From contig NZ_CP014301.1 of the NCBI RefSeq assembly GCF_001562255.1, forward strand, positions 1,984,001 to 2,048,000: 64,000 nucleotides of DNA, written 5' to 3'. Within the stretch, counting starts at the first letter, position 1; each line of letters opens with the position of its first letter. Of this stretch, positions 33,005 to 43,728 are shown piece after piece. The stretch comes from Bosea sp. PAMC 26642. GTDB lineage: Bacteria; Pseudomonadota; Alphaproteobacteria; Rhizobiales; Beijerinckiaceae. Position numbers and translations under genes: made by a program. Below the pieces are notes generated by a model, which made no database searches, was not told the origin of the DNA, and worked only from the letters and a program-made list of their open reading frames with translations.

Positions 33005-34003
33005 ATGCGCAATCTCATCACCGATGTCAGAGGCGTGCTGGTCGGGCAGGCCCATGACGAAGCCGGCGCGACGGGCGTCACCGTCGCCCTGTTCGACCGG
33101 CCGACGATCGCCTCCGTCGCCATCCTCGGCGGCGCGCCGGGCACGCGCGACACGGCCTTGCTCGAGCCGGAAATGACGGTCGAGCATATCGACGCGATTG
33201 CCCTCTCGGGCGGTTCGGCCTGGGGCCTGAGCGCAGCCGATGGCGTCATGAGCCATCTCGCGACGCAGATGCGGGGTTTCCCCGTCGGGACGCTGCGCGT
33301 GCCCATCGTGCCGCAGGCGATCCTGTTCGATCTCGCCAATAGCGGCGAGAAGCCCTGGGCCGCCGGCATCGGCGAGACGCCCTATCGCGGCCTCGGCCGG
33401 CTTGCTGCCGCCGGCGCCGCCGCCGACTTTGCGCTGGGCACGGCGGGCGCGGGCTACGGCGCGACCACCAAGACCTGCAAGGGCGGGCTCGGCTCGGCCA
33501 GCGCGCAGGCCACCACCGGCCACGTCGTCGGCGCGCTGGTCGCGGTCAACGCGGTCGGCTCGGCCACGATCGGCTACGGCCCGCATTTCTGGGCCGCGCC
33601 TTATGAGCGCGACGCCGAGTTCGGCGGACTGGGCTGGCCGGCCGCGATCACACCCGAAGACCTCGAACTGCACTTCAAGGGCGGGCCGGGCCGCAACACC
33701 ACGATCGCTTTGATCGCGACGGACGCGGCCCTGACCAAGGCGCAGTGCAAGCGGCTGGCGCTCGCCGCCCATGATGGGCTCGCCCGCGCGCTGCGCCCGG
33801 TCCATGCCCCGCTCGACGGCGACGTCGTGTTTGCGGCGGCGACCGCCCGCGCCGGCGCGCCCTCGGACGCTTTCGCGCTGACCGAACTCTGCGCCACCGC
33901 CGCAGACGTTCTGGCCCGCGCCATCGCCCGGGGCGTCCATGCGGCGACCGCCCTGCCCTTTCCGGGCGCCAAACCGGCCTGGCGCGACATGTTCGGCGGC
34001 TGA
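33005..34003 (+). CDS. P1-family (DmpA/BapA-like) peptidase
   Basis: A 332-residue N-terminal-nucleophile-type aminopeptidase of the DmpA fold, self-cleaved into two chains in known members. Visible: NLITDVRGVLVGQAHD at the start, ALSGGSAWGLSAADGV, and the putative cleavage and nucleophile region GGPGRNTTIALIATDAAL, where a Thr would become the new N-terminus. FALTELCATAADVLARAI follows near the C-terminus. The ATG at 33005 fits the family start; 32942 adds an unrelated Arg-rich stretch. Members release N-terminal D- or beta-amino acids; the substrate here is unknown. Confidence 0.88.
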   Translation: MRNLITDVRGVLVGQAHDEAGATGVTVALFDRPTIASVAILGGAPGTRDTALLEPEMTVEHIDAIALSGGSAWGLSAADGVMSHLATQMRGFPVGTLRVPIVPQAILFDLANSGEKPWAAGIGETPYRGLGRLAAAGAAADFALGTAGAGYGATTKTCKGGLGSASAQATTGHVVGALVAVNAVGSATIGYGPHFWAAPYERDAEFGGLGWPAAITPEDLELHFKGGPGRNTTIALIATDAALTKAQCKRLALAAHDGLARALRPVHAPLDGDVVFAAATARAGAPSDAFALTELCATAADVLARAIARGVHAATALPFPGAKPAWRDMFGG

Positions 34004-34034
34004 CCGCGCCGTTTGGCCGTGCTAGAGCGCGCCC

Positions 34035-34823
34035 ATGTCGACCGATGATTTCCTCGCCCGCTTCGGCGCCGCCGGCCAGCGCCAGCCCGATCCCGTCGCC
34101 TCCGCGCAGAAGGCGATGCGCAACGCCCTGCCGAAGCGCTTCTACGAAAGCGCCGCCGTGCTGGAACGCGATGGGCTGTTCCATGTCGCGCTCGACGGCC
34201 GCACCGCCCGCACCCCGGCGCGCAATCCGCTGGCCGTGACATCGCGCCCCGTCGCCGAGGCGCTCGCCATCGAATGGCACGCGCAGATCGACAGGATCGA
34301 TCCCGCCCGGATGCCGTTGACCCGCCTGGTCAACTCGGCGCTGGATGGCGTCGCCGACCAGCACGAGGCGGTCCGTGCCGAGATCGTCCGCTACGCCGGC
34401 AGCGACGCGCTTTGCTACCGCGCGGCCGAGCCCGACACGCTGGTCGAGCGCCAGGACGAGGTCTGGAACCCGATCCTGCGCGAGACGGAAAACCTGATCG
34501 GCGCCCGCTTCATCCTGACGCAAGGGGTGATGTTCGCGCAGCAGCCGGACACGACGCTTTCAGCCGTCGCCCGTCGCGTCGCCGCGATTCCCGCTCCGCT
34601 GGCGCTGGCTGGCGCTCACAACGTCATGACGCTGACCGGCTCGACGATCCTGATGCTGGCACTGGCAGACGGCCGCCTCGATGCCGAGGCCATATGGGCC
34701 GCAGCCCATCTCGACGAGGATTACCAGATCGCGATCTGGGGCCAGGACGAGGACGCCGCCGAGCGCCGGGCGATCCGCCGAACGGAGTTCGACGCGGCCG
34801 CGCTGCTGTTGCTGCGGGGCTAG
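34035..34823 (+). CDS. ATP12-family F1-ATPase assembly chaperone
   Basis: A 262-residue homologue of mitochondrial Atp12, which binds the F1 alpha subunit during assembly. Conserved parts include [20 protein letters not shown], the R-x-P-x-x-NPLA segment ([20 protein letters not shown]), [38 protein letters not shown], and [18 protein letters not shown] near the C-terminus. Presence in alphaproteobacteria is well known. It starts 31 bases after the P1 peptidase gene and may share its transcript. No ATP synthase genes are in the window. Confidence 0.9.
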   Translation: MSTDDFLARFGAAGQRQPDPVASAQKAMRNALPKRFYESAAVLERDGLFHVALDGRTARTPARNPLAVTSRPVAEALAIEWHAQIDRIDPARMPLTRLVNSALDGVADQHEAVRAEIVRYAGSDALCYRAAEPDTLVERQDEVWNPILRETENLIGARFILTQGVMFAQQPDTTLSAVARRVAAIPAPLALAGAHNVMTLTGSTILMLALADGRLDAEAIWAAAHLDEDYQIAIWGQDEDAAERRAIRRTEFDAAALLLLRG

Positions 34824-34915
34824 CCGAAAGCCCCATTGCTTGCCGATGGACTCAAACAGCGCCGCCGCTTAATCCGGATACCACAAGGCATTTCGTCGGC
34901 TCCGGGGCGCGCTCC

Positions 34916-36441
<1,526 letters not shown>

Positions 36442-36445
<4 letters not shown>

Positions 36446-37173
36446 GCAGACCCGGCCGGCCGAGCCGGCTTCTCGCCATCGCCAGAGTGCGCCCGCGCCT
36501 GGCGACCGCTGTCGTCCTGCTGCTGATGGCCGGCGCGGGAGCGGTGTTCCTGATGCTGGATGGTCTCGACAGGGGCCGCTATGGCCATCTGATCGCGCCC
36601 GGGCGCATCGCCGCCCTGAAGACCGAGGTCGCCGCCGCGCAGGGCGCCGTCGTCTTCCTCGGTGATTCGCACGCCACCTTTCTCGGTGAGACGCCATCTT
36701 TTTGTGGTCGCCGCACCGTCAACGCCGCCCTCGGCGGCATCTCCGCCGCGGGCTATCTGGCGCTGCTAGGCGAGATCGGCACACCACCCCGTGCCGCCAT
36801 GGGGATCCTCAGCATCGGCACGAACAGCGCCCGCCGCAAACTGCTGCCGCGCAGCGTCCAGGCTTTCCGGACAAACGCACAGGCCCTGATCGCCGCGCTG
36901 TCGCCAGTGACCGAGCGGCTGTTCATATTGGCGGTCCCGCCGGTCGCGGCCGAGGAGATCGCGACCTTCGACCGTGCGGCGCTGGCCGGCTATTCGCGCT
37001 CGTTGTCGGAACTCTGCCACGCGCCCGGCTGCCGCTTTCTCGACCCCTATGCCGGCCTGCGCAGCGCCACAGACCCCGTCGTCGCAAAGCCGGGCGCCAC
37101 GGTCGCCGACGGCGTCCATCTTGCGGACTACGCCGCGATGCGGGGCGCCGTTTCGAACGCCGTCTGTCCTTGA
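36442..37173 (+). CDS. SGNH/GDSL-type hydrolase, membrane-anchored, of an O-acetylation cassette
   Basis: A 243-residue protein with an N-terminal membrane anchor ([20 protein letters not shown], about residues 20-40). The SGNH nucleophile block is VVFLGDSHA; later [14 protein letters not shown] supplies the Gly, SIGTNSARR the Asn block, and [10 protein letters not shown] the Asp/His dyad. The catalytic domain therefore faces the periplasm. It starts with GTG inside the pccB stop (GTGA), so translation is coupled to pccB. An MBOAT gene follows, so it probably acts as acetyl carrier/transferase or esterase for a surface polysaccharide (inference). Confidence 0.75.
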
Positions 37174-37363
37174 TCCTCCACACGGATGCGCCCGGCAGCG
37201 GCTGTGTTTCCAGATTTTGCCGACCGCCGTTTTTCCTGTATCGACAGGCCGTTGACGGCATCCGCTGACGACATTCTGTAAAGCCTCATCGAGCCTCTGG
37301 ACCTCACGATGACGACATGCATCCCCTGATGCTCAGGGCAATCCCTCCGCAAGCCCCCGCCTG

Positions 37364-38734
37364 ATGCTGTTCAACTCCTTCGCCTTCCTGTTCGGCTTCC
37401 TTCCGCTGGCGCTCGGACTGCACTGGCTCGTCGAACGATTCGCACCACAATGGCGGCTCGGCGTCCTGGCGGCGCTGTCATTGCTGTTTTACGGCTATTG
37501 GGACTGGCGTTTCGTGCCGCTGCTGGCCCTCTCGATCGGGCTGAACTGGCTGATCGCCGAGGCCTTTCACAGGACGAAGACGGACGCGCTGGTCACGCTG
37601 GCGATCATTCTGAACCTGCTCCTGCTGGCGACCTTCAAGTATTTCGACTTCTTCGCCGGCCTCGGCGGCGCGCTCGGCCTGCCCGCGCCGAAGCTGGAGC
37701 TCGCTTTGCCGCTCGGCATCTCCTTCTTCACCTTCCACCATGTGATGTACCTGACCGATCTTCGGCGCGGGCTGGCCCCGCGCTACGATCTGGTCCGCTA
37801 CGGCTTGTACATCGCCTTCTTCCCGCAGGTGCTGGCCGGGCCGCTGGTGCGCTGGCGCGAGATCATGCACCAGTTCGACGAGCGCCCTTATGAGCGACCG
37901 GACGCCGCCGAGCGCTGCGCGCGCGGCCTGATGCTGCTGACCTTCGGCCTCGCCAAGAAGGTGCTGCTCGGCGACCCGCTGGCCGAATACGCCAATCCGG
38001 TCTTCGCGGCTGCCGCGGCCGGCAAGGTCGTGACCATGGCGGAGGCCTGGCAGGGCACGCTCGCCTTCGCCTTCCAGATCTATTTCGACTTCTCCGGCTA
38101 CACCGACATGGCGCTCGGCCTGGCTCTCCTCTTCGGCATCGTGCTGCCGCAGAATTTCGACGTACCCTATCGCGCGGCGAGCCTGCAGGATTTCTGGCGG
38201 CGCTGGCACATGACGCTGTCGCGCTTCCTCAGGGACTATCTCTATGTCCCGCTCGGCGGCTCCCGGCACGGGCTGCCGCGCCAGCTTCTCGCGCTGCTCG
38301 CGACGATGGGTCTCGGCGGGCTCTGGCACGGCGCGGGCCTGAACTACGTCGCCTGGGGCCTCGCCCATGGCCTCGGGCTGGCCGTCGGTGTGCTGTGGCG
38401 GCTAAAGGGTTGGCCGATGCCGGCCTGGCTCGGCTGGCTCCTGACGGTCCTGTTCGTGACGCTCTGCTGGGTGCTGTTCCGGGCCACGAGCATCGATGCC
38501 GCCATCGCGATCTACAAGGCCCTGTTCGGCCTCGGCCCGTTCGGATCGGGCTTCAAATGGCGGGCTCTGGTACCGGCCGCGCTCGTCGCCGCAATCGGCC
38601 CGACCGCCTGGGTCCTGGCCCATCGCCTTCCGCCGGCGCGCTGGCTCGCAGTGCTGCTGGCGCTGCTGCTCGTCCTCATCCTGTTCAAGATCGGCGAAGA
38701 CGCCAATTATGAGTTCATCTACTTCCAGTTCTGA
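37364..38734 (+). CDS. MBOAT-family O-acyltransferase (AlgI-like)
   Basis: A 456-residue polytopic membrane protein (about 10-12 helices) starting MLFNSFAFLFGFLPLALGLH, the classic AlgI/DltB-type N-terminus. The MBOAT core includes FFPQVLAGPLVRWREIMHQF, YFDFSGYTDMALGLALLFG, FWRRWHMTLSRFLRDYLYVP and the catalytic His of GLGGLWHGAGLNYVAWG. It transfers acyl groups across the membrane to periplasmic acceptors together with an SGNH/AlgJ-type partner; candidates flank it on both sides. The ATG at 37364 is clear. The 190 bases before it hold no recognised element. Confidence 0.92.
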   Translation: MLFNSFAFLFGFLPLALGLHWLVERFAPQWRLGVLAALSLLFYGYWDWRFVPLLALSIGLNWLIAEAFHRTKTDALVTLAIILNLLLLATFKYFDFFAGLGGALGLPAPKLELALPLGISFFTFHHVMYLTDLRRGLAPRYDLVRYGLYIAFFPQVLAGPLVRWREIMHQFDERPYERPDAAERCARGLMLLTFGLAKKVLLGDPLAEYANPVFAAAAAGKVVTMAEAWQGTLAFAFQIYFDFSGYTDMALGLALLFGIVLPQNFDVPYRAASLQDFWRRWHMTLSRFLRDYLYVPLGGSRHGLPRQLLALLATMGLGGLWHGAGLNYVAWGLAHGLGLAVGVLWRLKGWPMPAWLGWLLTVLFVTLCWVLFRATSIDAAIAIYKALFGLGPFGSGFKWRALVPAALVAAIGPTAWVLAHRLPPARWLAVLLALLLVLILFKIGEDANYEFIYFQF

Positions 38735-39743
38735 GCCGGACACAGGCCACGCGGGAGCGGCAAGGCGCTGGACGCGATTCTCCCGCCTGTTGCTGGCGAC
38801 CGCCGCAACCTGCCTGTGCGCCTCGCTGGCGCTGGCCTTCCTGCTCGATCCCTACGATACCGGGCGCACGCCGCTGCGCTTCGCCAATGAGGGCGTAAGG
38901 CCGCAGGGCCCGCGCACCGCCGCCGCCAGCCGCGGCCGCGATCCGGCCTTTCGCGGCGCGATCTTCGGCAATTCGCACATCCAGCTGATTTCGCCCGAGC
39001 GGCTGAAGGACGCGACGACGATCCCCTTCGTCTCGCTGATCGCGCCCGGCAGCAGACCCAGAGAGGCCTTCGTTCTGCTGAACTGGTTCCTGCGCCATCA
39101 TCCGAAGACGGCGGAGGCACTCGTCATCGGCATCGACGATTTCTGGTGCGACGCCGACCCCGCCTTGCCGGCAGCCCTGCCCTTTCCCTATTGGCTCTAT
39201 GCCGAGGGCACGCTCGAGTATCTCGGCAGGCTGATGCGCTTTGACGTGATCGAGGAGTTCCTGCGCCGCTTCACCTTCATCACGGGCAAACGGCCCGTGC
39301 GTGCACGTCCGGACGGCTATTGGGACTATGAGGACAACTATCTGGCGAACGGCAACATCGCCGATCCCGGCAGGCGCGCGGATCTCGGCATCCCGCGTGC
39401 CCTCGACATGACCAACGCCACCGGGCGCTTTCCGGCCGCGGAACGTCTCGAAGCGCTCCTGGCCAAGGCACCGCCCGAGGCCGCCTTGATCCTGGTCAGG
39501 CCGCCGGTCTACGTGACCGCCCTGCCGATACCCGGCAGCGACGCGAGCCGCGCGGACGCCGCCTGCCGCGATGCCTATGCCGCGCTGGCCGCGCGGCGGT
39601 CTCGTTCGGTCCTCCTCGACTGGCGCATCGACCGGCCGGAAATGCGCGATCCCGACAACTTCTTCGACCACAGCCATTACCGCCAGGCCATCGCCCGGCT
39701 GGTCGAGGCCGACATCGCCGCCGCTTTGGCGCGGATTCGCTGA
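38709..39743 (+). CDS. AlgJ/DltD-like SGNH-fold partner of the MBOAT acyltransferase
   Basis: A 344-residue membrane-anchored protein. One N-terminal helix (LLLATAATCLCASLALAFLL) is followed by a periplasmic domain with GAIFGNSHIQLISPERL, in which Asn-Ser-His resembles the nucleophile block of AlgJ/AlgX-type O-acetyltransferases, ALVIGIDDFWCDAD in the middle, and a C-terminal Asp/His dyad in NFFDHSHYRQAI. It overlaps the MBOAT gene by 26 bases, indicating coupling. Starts upstream of 38709 lie within the MBOAT gene. The likely role is the acetyl transfer step to a surface polysaccharide; the acceptor is unknown. Confidence 0.7.
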   Translation: MSSSTSSSEPDTGHAGAARRWTRFSRLLLATAATCLCASLALAFLLDPYDTGRTPLRFANEGVRPQGPRTAAASRGRDPAFRGAIFGNSHIQLISPERLKDATTIPFVSLIAPGSRPREAFVLLNWFLRHHPKTAEALVIGIDDFWCDADPALPAALPFPYWLYAEGTLEYLGRLMRFDVIEEFLRRFTFITGKRPVRARPDGYWDYEDNYLANGNIADPGRRADLGIPRALDMTNATGRFPAAERLEALLAKAPPEAALILVRPPVYVTALPIPGSDASRADAACRDAYAALAARRSRSVLLDWRIDRPEMRDPDNFFDHSHYRQAIARLVEADIAAALARIR

Positions 39744-39820
39744 GCGCGGGCGGCGCGAGCGCGTTTGCGGCGTTGAAACAACGCATTGCCGGAACCGGTT
39801 GACGAGGCGGCGCAACACGA

Positions 39821-39849
39821 TTGTTCCCGCGGAACTCCCTCGCTATAAG
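39821..39849 (+). promoter_or_regulatory. Candidate promoter for dksA
   Basis: TTGTTC (39821-39826), a 17-base spacer and TATAAG (39844-39849). It lies 74 bases before the dksA start, in the only gap upstream of that gene. Confidence 0.45.
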
Positions 39850-39922
39850 GGCGCCAAATCGGCTCCCCTTCCACGGCATGGTCGGTGGGCGCGACGAGAC
39901 GGCTAAAATGGAAAGTGCGCCC

Positions 39923-40345
39923 ATGTCGAAGCAGATCATCCTCGACGCGGACTACAAACCCAGCGACGACGAGCCCTTCATGAACGAGCGTCAGCGCGAG
40001 TATTTTCGCGGCAAGCTGATGTCCTGGAAGAACGATATCCTGAAGGAAGCCAAGGAAACCCTCGTCACCCTGCAGAGCGAAAGCGAGAACCACCCCGACA
40101 TCGCCGACAGGGCCTCCTCCGAAACCGACCGCGCCATCGAGCTGCGCGCCCGCGACCGCCAGCGCAAGCTGATCGCCAAGATCGAATCGGCCATCGCCCG
40201 CATCGACGAGAACACCTACGGCTATTGCGAGGACACCGGCGAGCCGATCTCGCTCAAGCGCCTCGAAGCCCGCCCGATCGCGACGCTCTCGCTGGAAGCC
40301 CAGGAACGCCACGAGCGCAATGAGCGGGTCTTTCGCGACGATTGA
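39923..40345 (+). CDS. dksA: DksA/TraR-family RNA polymerase-binding protein with degenerate zinc finger
   Basis: A 140-residue DksA. The coiled-coil region starts near FMNERQREYFRGKLMSWKND, with DRASSETDRAIELRARDRQR carrying the tip region. The zinc-finger position reads YGYCEDTGEPISLKRLEARP then IATLSLEAQERHE: only one Cys remains where E. coli DksA has four, so zinc is probably not bound. This form occurs in other alphaproteobacteria. DksA acts with ppGpp on RNA polymerase in the stringent response. The ATG at 39923 has GGAAAG 7 bases upstream; 39908 is a possible longer start. A terminator follows at 40375. Confidence 0.9.
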   Translation: MSKQIILDADYKPSDDEPFMNERQREYFRGKLMSWKNDILKEAKETLVTLQSESENHPDIADRASSETDRAIELRARDRQRKLIAKIESAIARIDENTYGYCEDTGEPISLKRLEARPIATLSLEAQERHERNERVFRDD

Positions 40346-40374
40346 GCCTCCCGCAGGCTGCCCGGCATCTCGAA

Positions 40375-40406
40375 AGGCCCCGCCCCGCAAGGAGCGGGGC
40401 CTTTTT
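40375..40406 (+). terminator. Intrinsic terminator after dksA
   Basis: Stem AGGCCCCGC (40375-40383) with GCGGGGCCT (40394-40402), loop CCCGCAAGGA, followed by TTTTT. Confidence 0.9.
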
Positions 40407-40488
40407 GCGGGCGCACCCCCGCGCTTCTTCTCGAAAACGCACACCAAATCCCCGCCCGCGTCTCCGCGTCGGCTGATCATGAGGGGCC

Positions 40489-40590
40489 AGCGGAGCGCCG
40501 CGAGGCGCGGGGTAGAATTCCGCAACCATTGAGCCAGGTCGCGGCGCGGAGGGATTGAGCCACCCTCCGCACGCCCCGTGGCGCTCCGCT
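40489..40590. repeat. Inverted repeat in the dksA-regulator gap
   Basis: Arms AGCGGAGCGCC (40489-40499) and GGCGCTCCGCT (40580-40590), flanked by weaker pairing. The gap 40407-40961 is otherwise without recognisable genes. A minus-strand frame ending at 40621 (tail RTAGKGRDKPQANWHPSLKI) looks protein-like near its end but has no start signal or family match and may be a decayed gene. Confidence 0.4.
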
Positions 40591-40961
40591 CATCGGCGAT
40601 TTGACGACTCCGGGCCGCGCTTATCGGGATTTCGGGAGTTCGATCTTCAAGCTCGGGTGCCAGTTCGCCTGAGGCTTGTCGCGACCTTTGCCGGCAGTTC
40701 GTCGTCCCGTCATCCTTATAGCGAGCTCCTCGCGCAGGGACCGTAGTGTCCCCAGGGCGGTGCCCCGAAGCCTCCCGAGTGTGGATCGTGACTCCACCCG
40801 CAGGCGCCGCCCCCACCCCCACCAACGGCACACCTCCGGATGGCTGCCCCTCGGGGATGAGGTGGTGGCAGGATAGGGCGCGTTCAGGTACCGGGAATAA
40901 GTTTTCGCACCCCCCGTCATGTTCGAGCTTTTGCCGGGCATAGTAATAGGTCCTGGCATGG

Positions 40962-42689
40962 TCACGCGCGAAAGGATGCCGGTTGGTGACCTCCAATGAA
41001 TGCAGCGGCGCGCGCGACATGCGCGTTCATATGCGTCCGCGCCGCAAGCGACACCCATTGCCGGGCAAAGGTGTCAGACAGTTCCTGATTTCCCTGTCGC
41101 ATACTAATATCGACTTGGCTCGCCAGGATCTCGACTTGAAGAGCCATGTAGGCATCGCTGTTGCGGATGCACCGCCGACGCGCTTCGGTCAGCCAATCCA
41201 TCGCAGTCGAGAGTTCGTCCGTTGCAGCATACGTCAGAGCCATGGCCCGTGCCACGGCAGCCTCCCAGCATGGATCGCCGAGTTGGCAACTCATAGCAAA
41301 GGCCTCTTCCAGTTGACCTCGAAGCAGGGCCGGACGGTGCTTCTGACGCACCTTGGATTCGCTCAAGAGGGCGACTGGCCAAGGACGAAAAGCCATCCAG
41401 CGCTGCTCTTCGCTCAGCTTCAGACAGGATTCTAGCCAGGTATCGGCTTCATCGAGGCGGTCCGCAGCCAGCAAACCCCGAGCACCGAGGCCCAGCGACC
41501 AGATTTCCCGGCGGCGACTGCCGGCCGCGCGCGCGTGGTCCAACGAAACGCCGAAGTGCTCCAGGCCCTCTCCGACCTGCCCCCAATCGACGAGATTGAA
41601 GCCTATCACCGCATGAATCCCGGCGAGGCTTTCGCCGTCCGTCACGAGATCGATTGCGCTTGCAAGGTAGCTCGCCGCAGCAGGCCGTCGGCCTGCCAAC
41701 GCCTCAACATAGCCAAGCTCACGAAAGCCAGCCGCGGCGATAGCGGAACTGCCCGATTGCTGGGCAAGCTCGGTGGATTGACGGAGCAGGATCGCACCTT
41801 CGTCGTCATACCCTCTAACTGAGTGAACAAGCGCTGTGCCAAGCTCGAGCATAGCCTTTGCCTGTAAGTGTCTGCCGCTGATCTTCTCGGCATCATTGGC
41901 CGCTCGCCGAAGGCAATCGATGCCCGCATCGGCAGCACCGGCTGACAGTGCCGCGAGGCCCGATTGTATCAGGGAGTTGACGAAGGCCTCGGGAGAGATG
42001 CCGCCTGGCGCCGACGAAATTGTTCGGCGGGCGGCGCTTCGCAATGCCTGAGAAGGCATCTCACCAAGTTCCGTGAGGAATACACTTTCCGTTGCTTCGA
42101 CATGTGCCAAAGCGGCGTCATAACGCCCTGCCAGTGCCAAGCTTTTTACCAAGAGGATATGCGCGCTTTCGGCGAACGGGTCGCCTCTGACGCACATCTG
42201 TGCGAGGCGGATGGCTCCGTCAAAATCCTCGATGGAGATGGCCCGCATCGTATCCTGGCGAAGCCTCGCCTCAATGAGGCCGGCGATACGCTGACGCTCC
42301 ACAAGAAGCCAAGTAGAGAACTCGGGGCTGCACCTTGGCTCAATCGCCCCGAGCAGCGGGCCAGCTTCCTCGACGCGAAAGTCGCCTCGATCCACCTGCA
42401 ACACATCGATCTCGAAGTCGGCTGGAAAATTGGTTTCGATCGGGTCCCCAACAAGGCAATTCGAAGCGCCGAGGGCTTTTCGCAATGCGGCCAGGCACCA
42501 TCGCAGTGAGCCAAGAGGATCAACGGTCTCGGGAAACAACTCCATTGCCAGGCTAGCCCGCTCTAGCGGCTTCGGAGCCAGTATGACGCGGACGAGAAGC
42601 GCCCACGATTGGTAACCGCGCACGATCCGCCTCAGGCCGTCTTCACCAATGATGAGGGGGTCTCCAAGAAGTTTGATCTTCAGTCCCAT
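40962..42689 (-). CDS. SARP/BTAD-like transcriptional regulator with helical-repeat sensor region
   Basis: A 575-residue protein. The N-terminal 95 residues (GLKIKLLGDPLIIGEDGLRR, then LFPETVDPLGSLRWCLAALR) match the winged-helix start of SARP-type regulators, in which a leading GxP-type strand precedes the DNA-binding domain. A bacterial transcriptional activation domain follows (FAESAHILLVKSLALAGRYD, then ALAHVEATESVFLTELGEMP). The last 350 residues form TPR-like helical repeats. There is no P-loop NTPase domain. The ATG at 42689 has GGAAGAG upstream; 42731 is possible. It is divergent from the DUF4242 gene and probably regulates it. Base use is less GC-rich than the flagellar genes. Confidence 0.75.
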   Translation of the reverse strand: MGLKIKLLGDPLIIGEDGLRRIVRGYQSWALLVRVILAPKPLERASLAMELFPETVDPLGSLRWCLAALRKALGASNCLVGDPIETNFPADFEIDVLQVDRGDFRVEEAGPLLGAIEPRCSPEFSTWLLVERQRIAGLIEARLRQDTMRAISIEDFDGAIRLAQMCVRGDPFAESAHILLVKSLALAGRYDAALAHVEATESVFLTELGEMPSQALRSAARRTISSAPGGISPEAFVNSLIQSGLAALSAGAADAGIDCLRRAANDAEKISGRHLQAKAMLELGTALVHSVRGYDDEGAILLRQSTELAQQSGSSAIAAAGFRELGYVEALAGRRPAAASYLASAIDLVTDGESLAGIHAVIGFNLVDWGQVGEGLEHFGVSLDHARAAGSRRREIWSLGLGARGLLAADRLDEADTWLESCLKLSEEQRWMAFRPWPVALLSESKVRQKHRPALLRGQLEEAFAMSCQLGDPCWEAAVARAMALTYAATDELSTAMDWLTEARRRCIRNSDAYMALQVEILASQVDISMRQGNQELSDTFARQWVSLAARTHMNAHVARAAAFIGGHQPASFRA

Positions 42690-42850
42690 CAACTTGCTCT
42701 TCCGGGCGGCCGCAGTCGTTGCCGTGATCATCCCAAGCTATCGTGTGACGAAGCGTGTGACAGAAAATCCGTCGCGCTTCCGGGCCTACAACAGCCGGTA
42801 CAACGTTGGTCGGTGATGGTGGCGGCTCCTAACACAGAAGGAGACCGATA

Positions 42851-43120
42851 GTGCCAACCTACCTGATTGAACGGGAAATCCCCGGAGCCAACACCCTGAG
42901 CGCCAGTGAACTAAAGGACATTTCTGCAAAGTCCAACGCGGTCGTTTCCGGCCTCGGCGTGCCATACAAATGGATCACAAGCTACGTAGCCGGCGATAAA
43001 ATCTATTGCGTGCATGAAGCGCAAAGCGCCGAAGTCATCCGTCGTCATGCCCGAGAAGGCGGCTTTCCAGCCAACAAGGTGACTGAGGTCTCGGCCGTTA
43101 TCGGCCCACAGACCGCATAG
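42851..43120 (+). CDS. DUF4242 (SCO4226-like) small protein
   Basis: An 89-residue protein of the DUF4242 ferredoxin-like fold, whose Streptomyces member SCO4226 binds nickel. Visible: MPTYLIEREIPGANTLSASE, VPYKWITSYVAGDKIYCVHE and HAREGGFPANKVTEV. It starts with GTG at 42851, 7 bases after AAGGAG, a strong site. It is divergent from the SARP-like regulator gene with 161 bases between. A perfect hairpin follows its stop. Many such proteins accompany regulators of this kind; the function is unknown. Confidence 0.82.
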   Translation: MPTYLIEREIPGANTLSASELKDISAKSNAVVSGLGVPYKWITSYVAGDKIYCVHEAQSAEVIRRHAREGGFPANKVTEVSAVIGPQTA

Positions 43121-43134
43121 CACCGTTGAGGTTC

Positions 43135-43167
43135 GGCCACGCCCGGCTCCGATCGCCGGGCGTGGCC
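43135..43167. terminator. Perfect 13-base-pair hairpin after the DUF4242 gene
   Basis: GGCCACGCCCGGC (43135-43147) and GCCGGGCGTGGCC (43155-43167) with a 7-base loop TCCGATC. No T-run follows on either strand, so it may be a factor-assisted terminator or a transcript-stabilising structure. Confidence 0.5.
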
Positions 43168-43362
43168 ACCGGTGGGCAAGCGTTGCCGGACTCAAGCTAC
43201 ATATGTCGCCAGACCACGCACTGAAGGACATCGAGATCAGTCGAGCTGAAGTTGATTATTGGATGCAGAAAAGCACGACAGATTTGACCAGAATTACTGA
43301 TCATACTTCGAATAACCTCCAACAAACCAGCCGGGACCTCAGAACAATGGAGAAACGCACCG

Positions 43363-43620
43363 ATGCTACCGCCAAACGGGATCGATGATTTCTCCAGAAT
43401 TGAGGGAATTCGTAGCCTGATCCAGCCAACCCCCAGCATCGCGACGCCAGTACTGAGCTTCGGCGAGATCGGCATCGCCGCCGTTGCCGGTGCCCTCGCC
43501 GCATCTCGCCCAAACCGGGCGGGTAGATGTCCGACCATGCAAACGCCGCAGCGCTATTGGCGAAGAGTCGAGAATGACGCAGGCTCCGAACTGTTCAGCT
43601 ATGAGCTTTCAAATACATAA
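43363..43620 (+). CDS. Doubtful small hypothetical protein
   Basis: An 85-residue frame starting MLPPNGIDDFSRIEGIRSLI, preceded by GGAG about 10 bases upstream. The middle is Ala-rich with a weakly hydrophobic stretch (FGEIGIAAVAGALAA). An upstream frame at 43203-43388 (61 residues, charged and helical) overlaps it slightly and could be its partner. Neither has a family match. The region is less GC-rich than its surroundings, and the remaining gap up to 43724 shows nothing else. Confidence 0.25.
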   Translation: MLPPNGIDDFSRIEGIRSLIQPTPSIATPVLSFGEIGIAAVAGALAASRPNRAGRCPTMQTPQRYWRRVENDAGSELFSYELSNT

Positions 43621-43728
43621 CGCTATCCGCGATGATCGTGAGCTTAGGCATCGTGCGCAGCCCTGGTGATCCTCTAGATCGAAATGGAAATACCCGTTCG
43701 ATGTCCGGTTCCCCCCACGCCTCAAAAC

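Noticed and set aside
39677..41020. 447-codon minus-strand open frame opposite dksA
   Set aside because: It overlaps dksA and its terminator and has no ribosome binding site or recognisable domain.
43197..43538. 113-codon minus-strand frame
   Set aside because: No ribosome binding site or domain, and it conflicts with a slightly better plus-strand frame; neither is strong.
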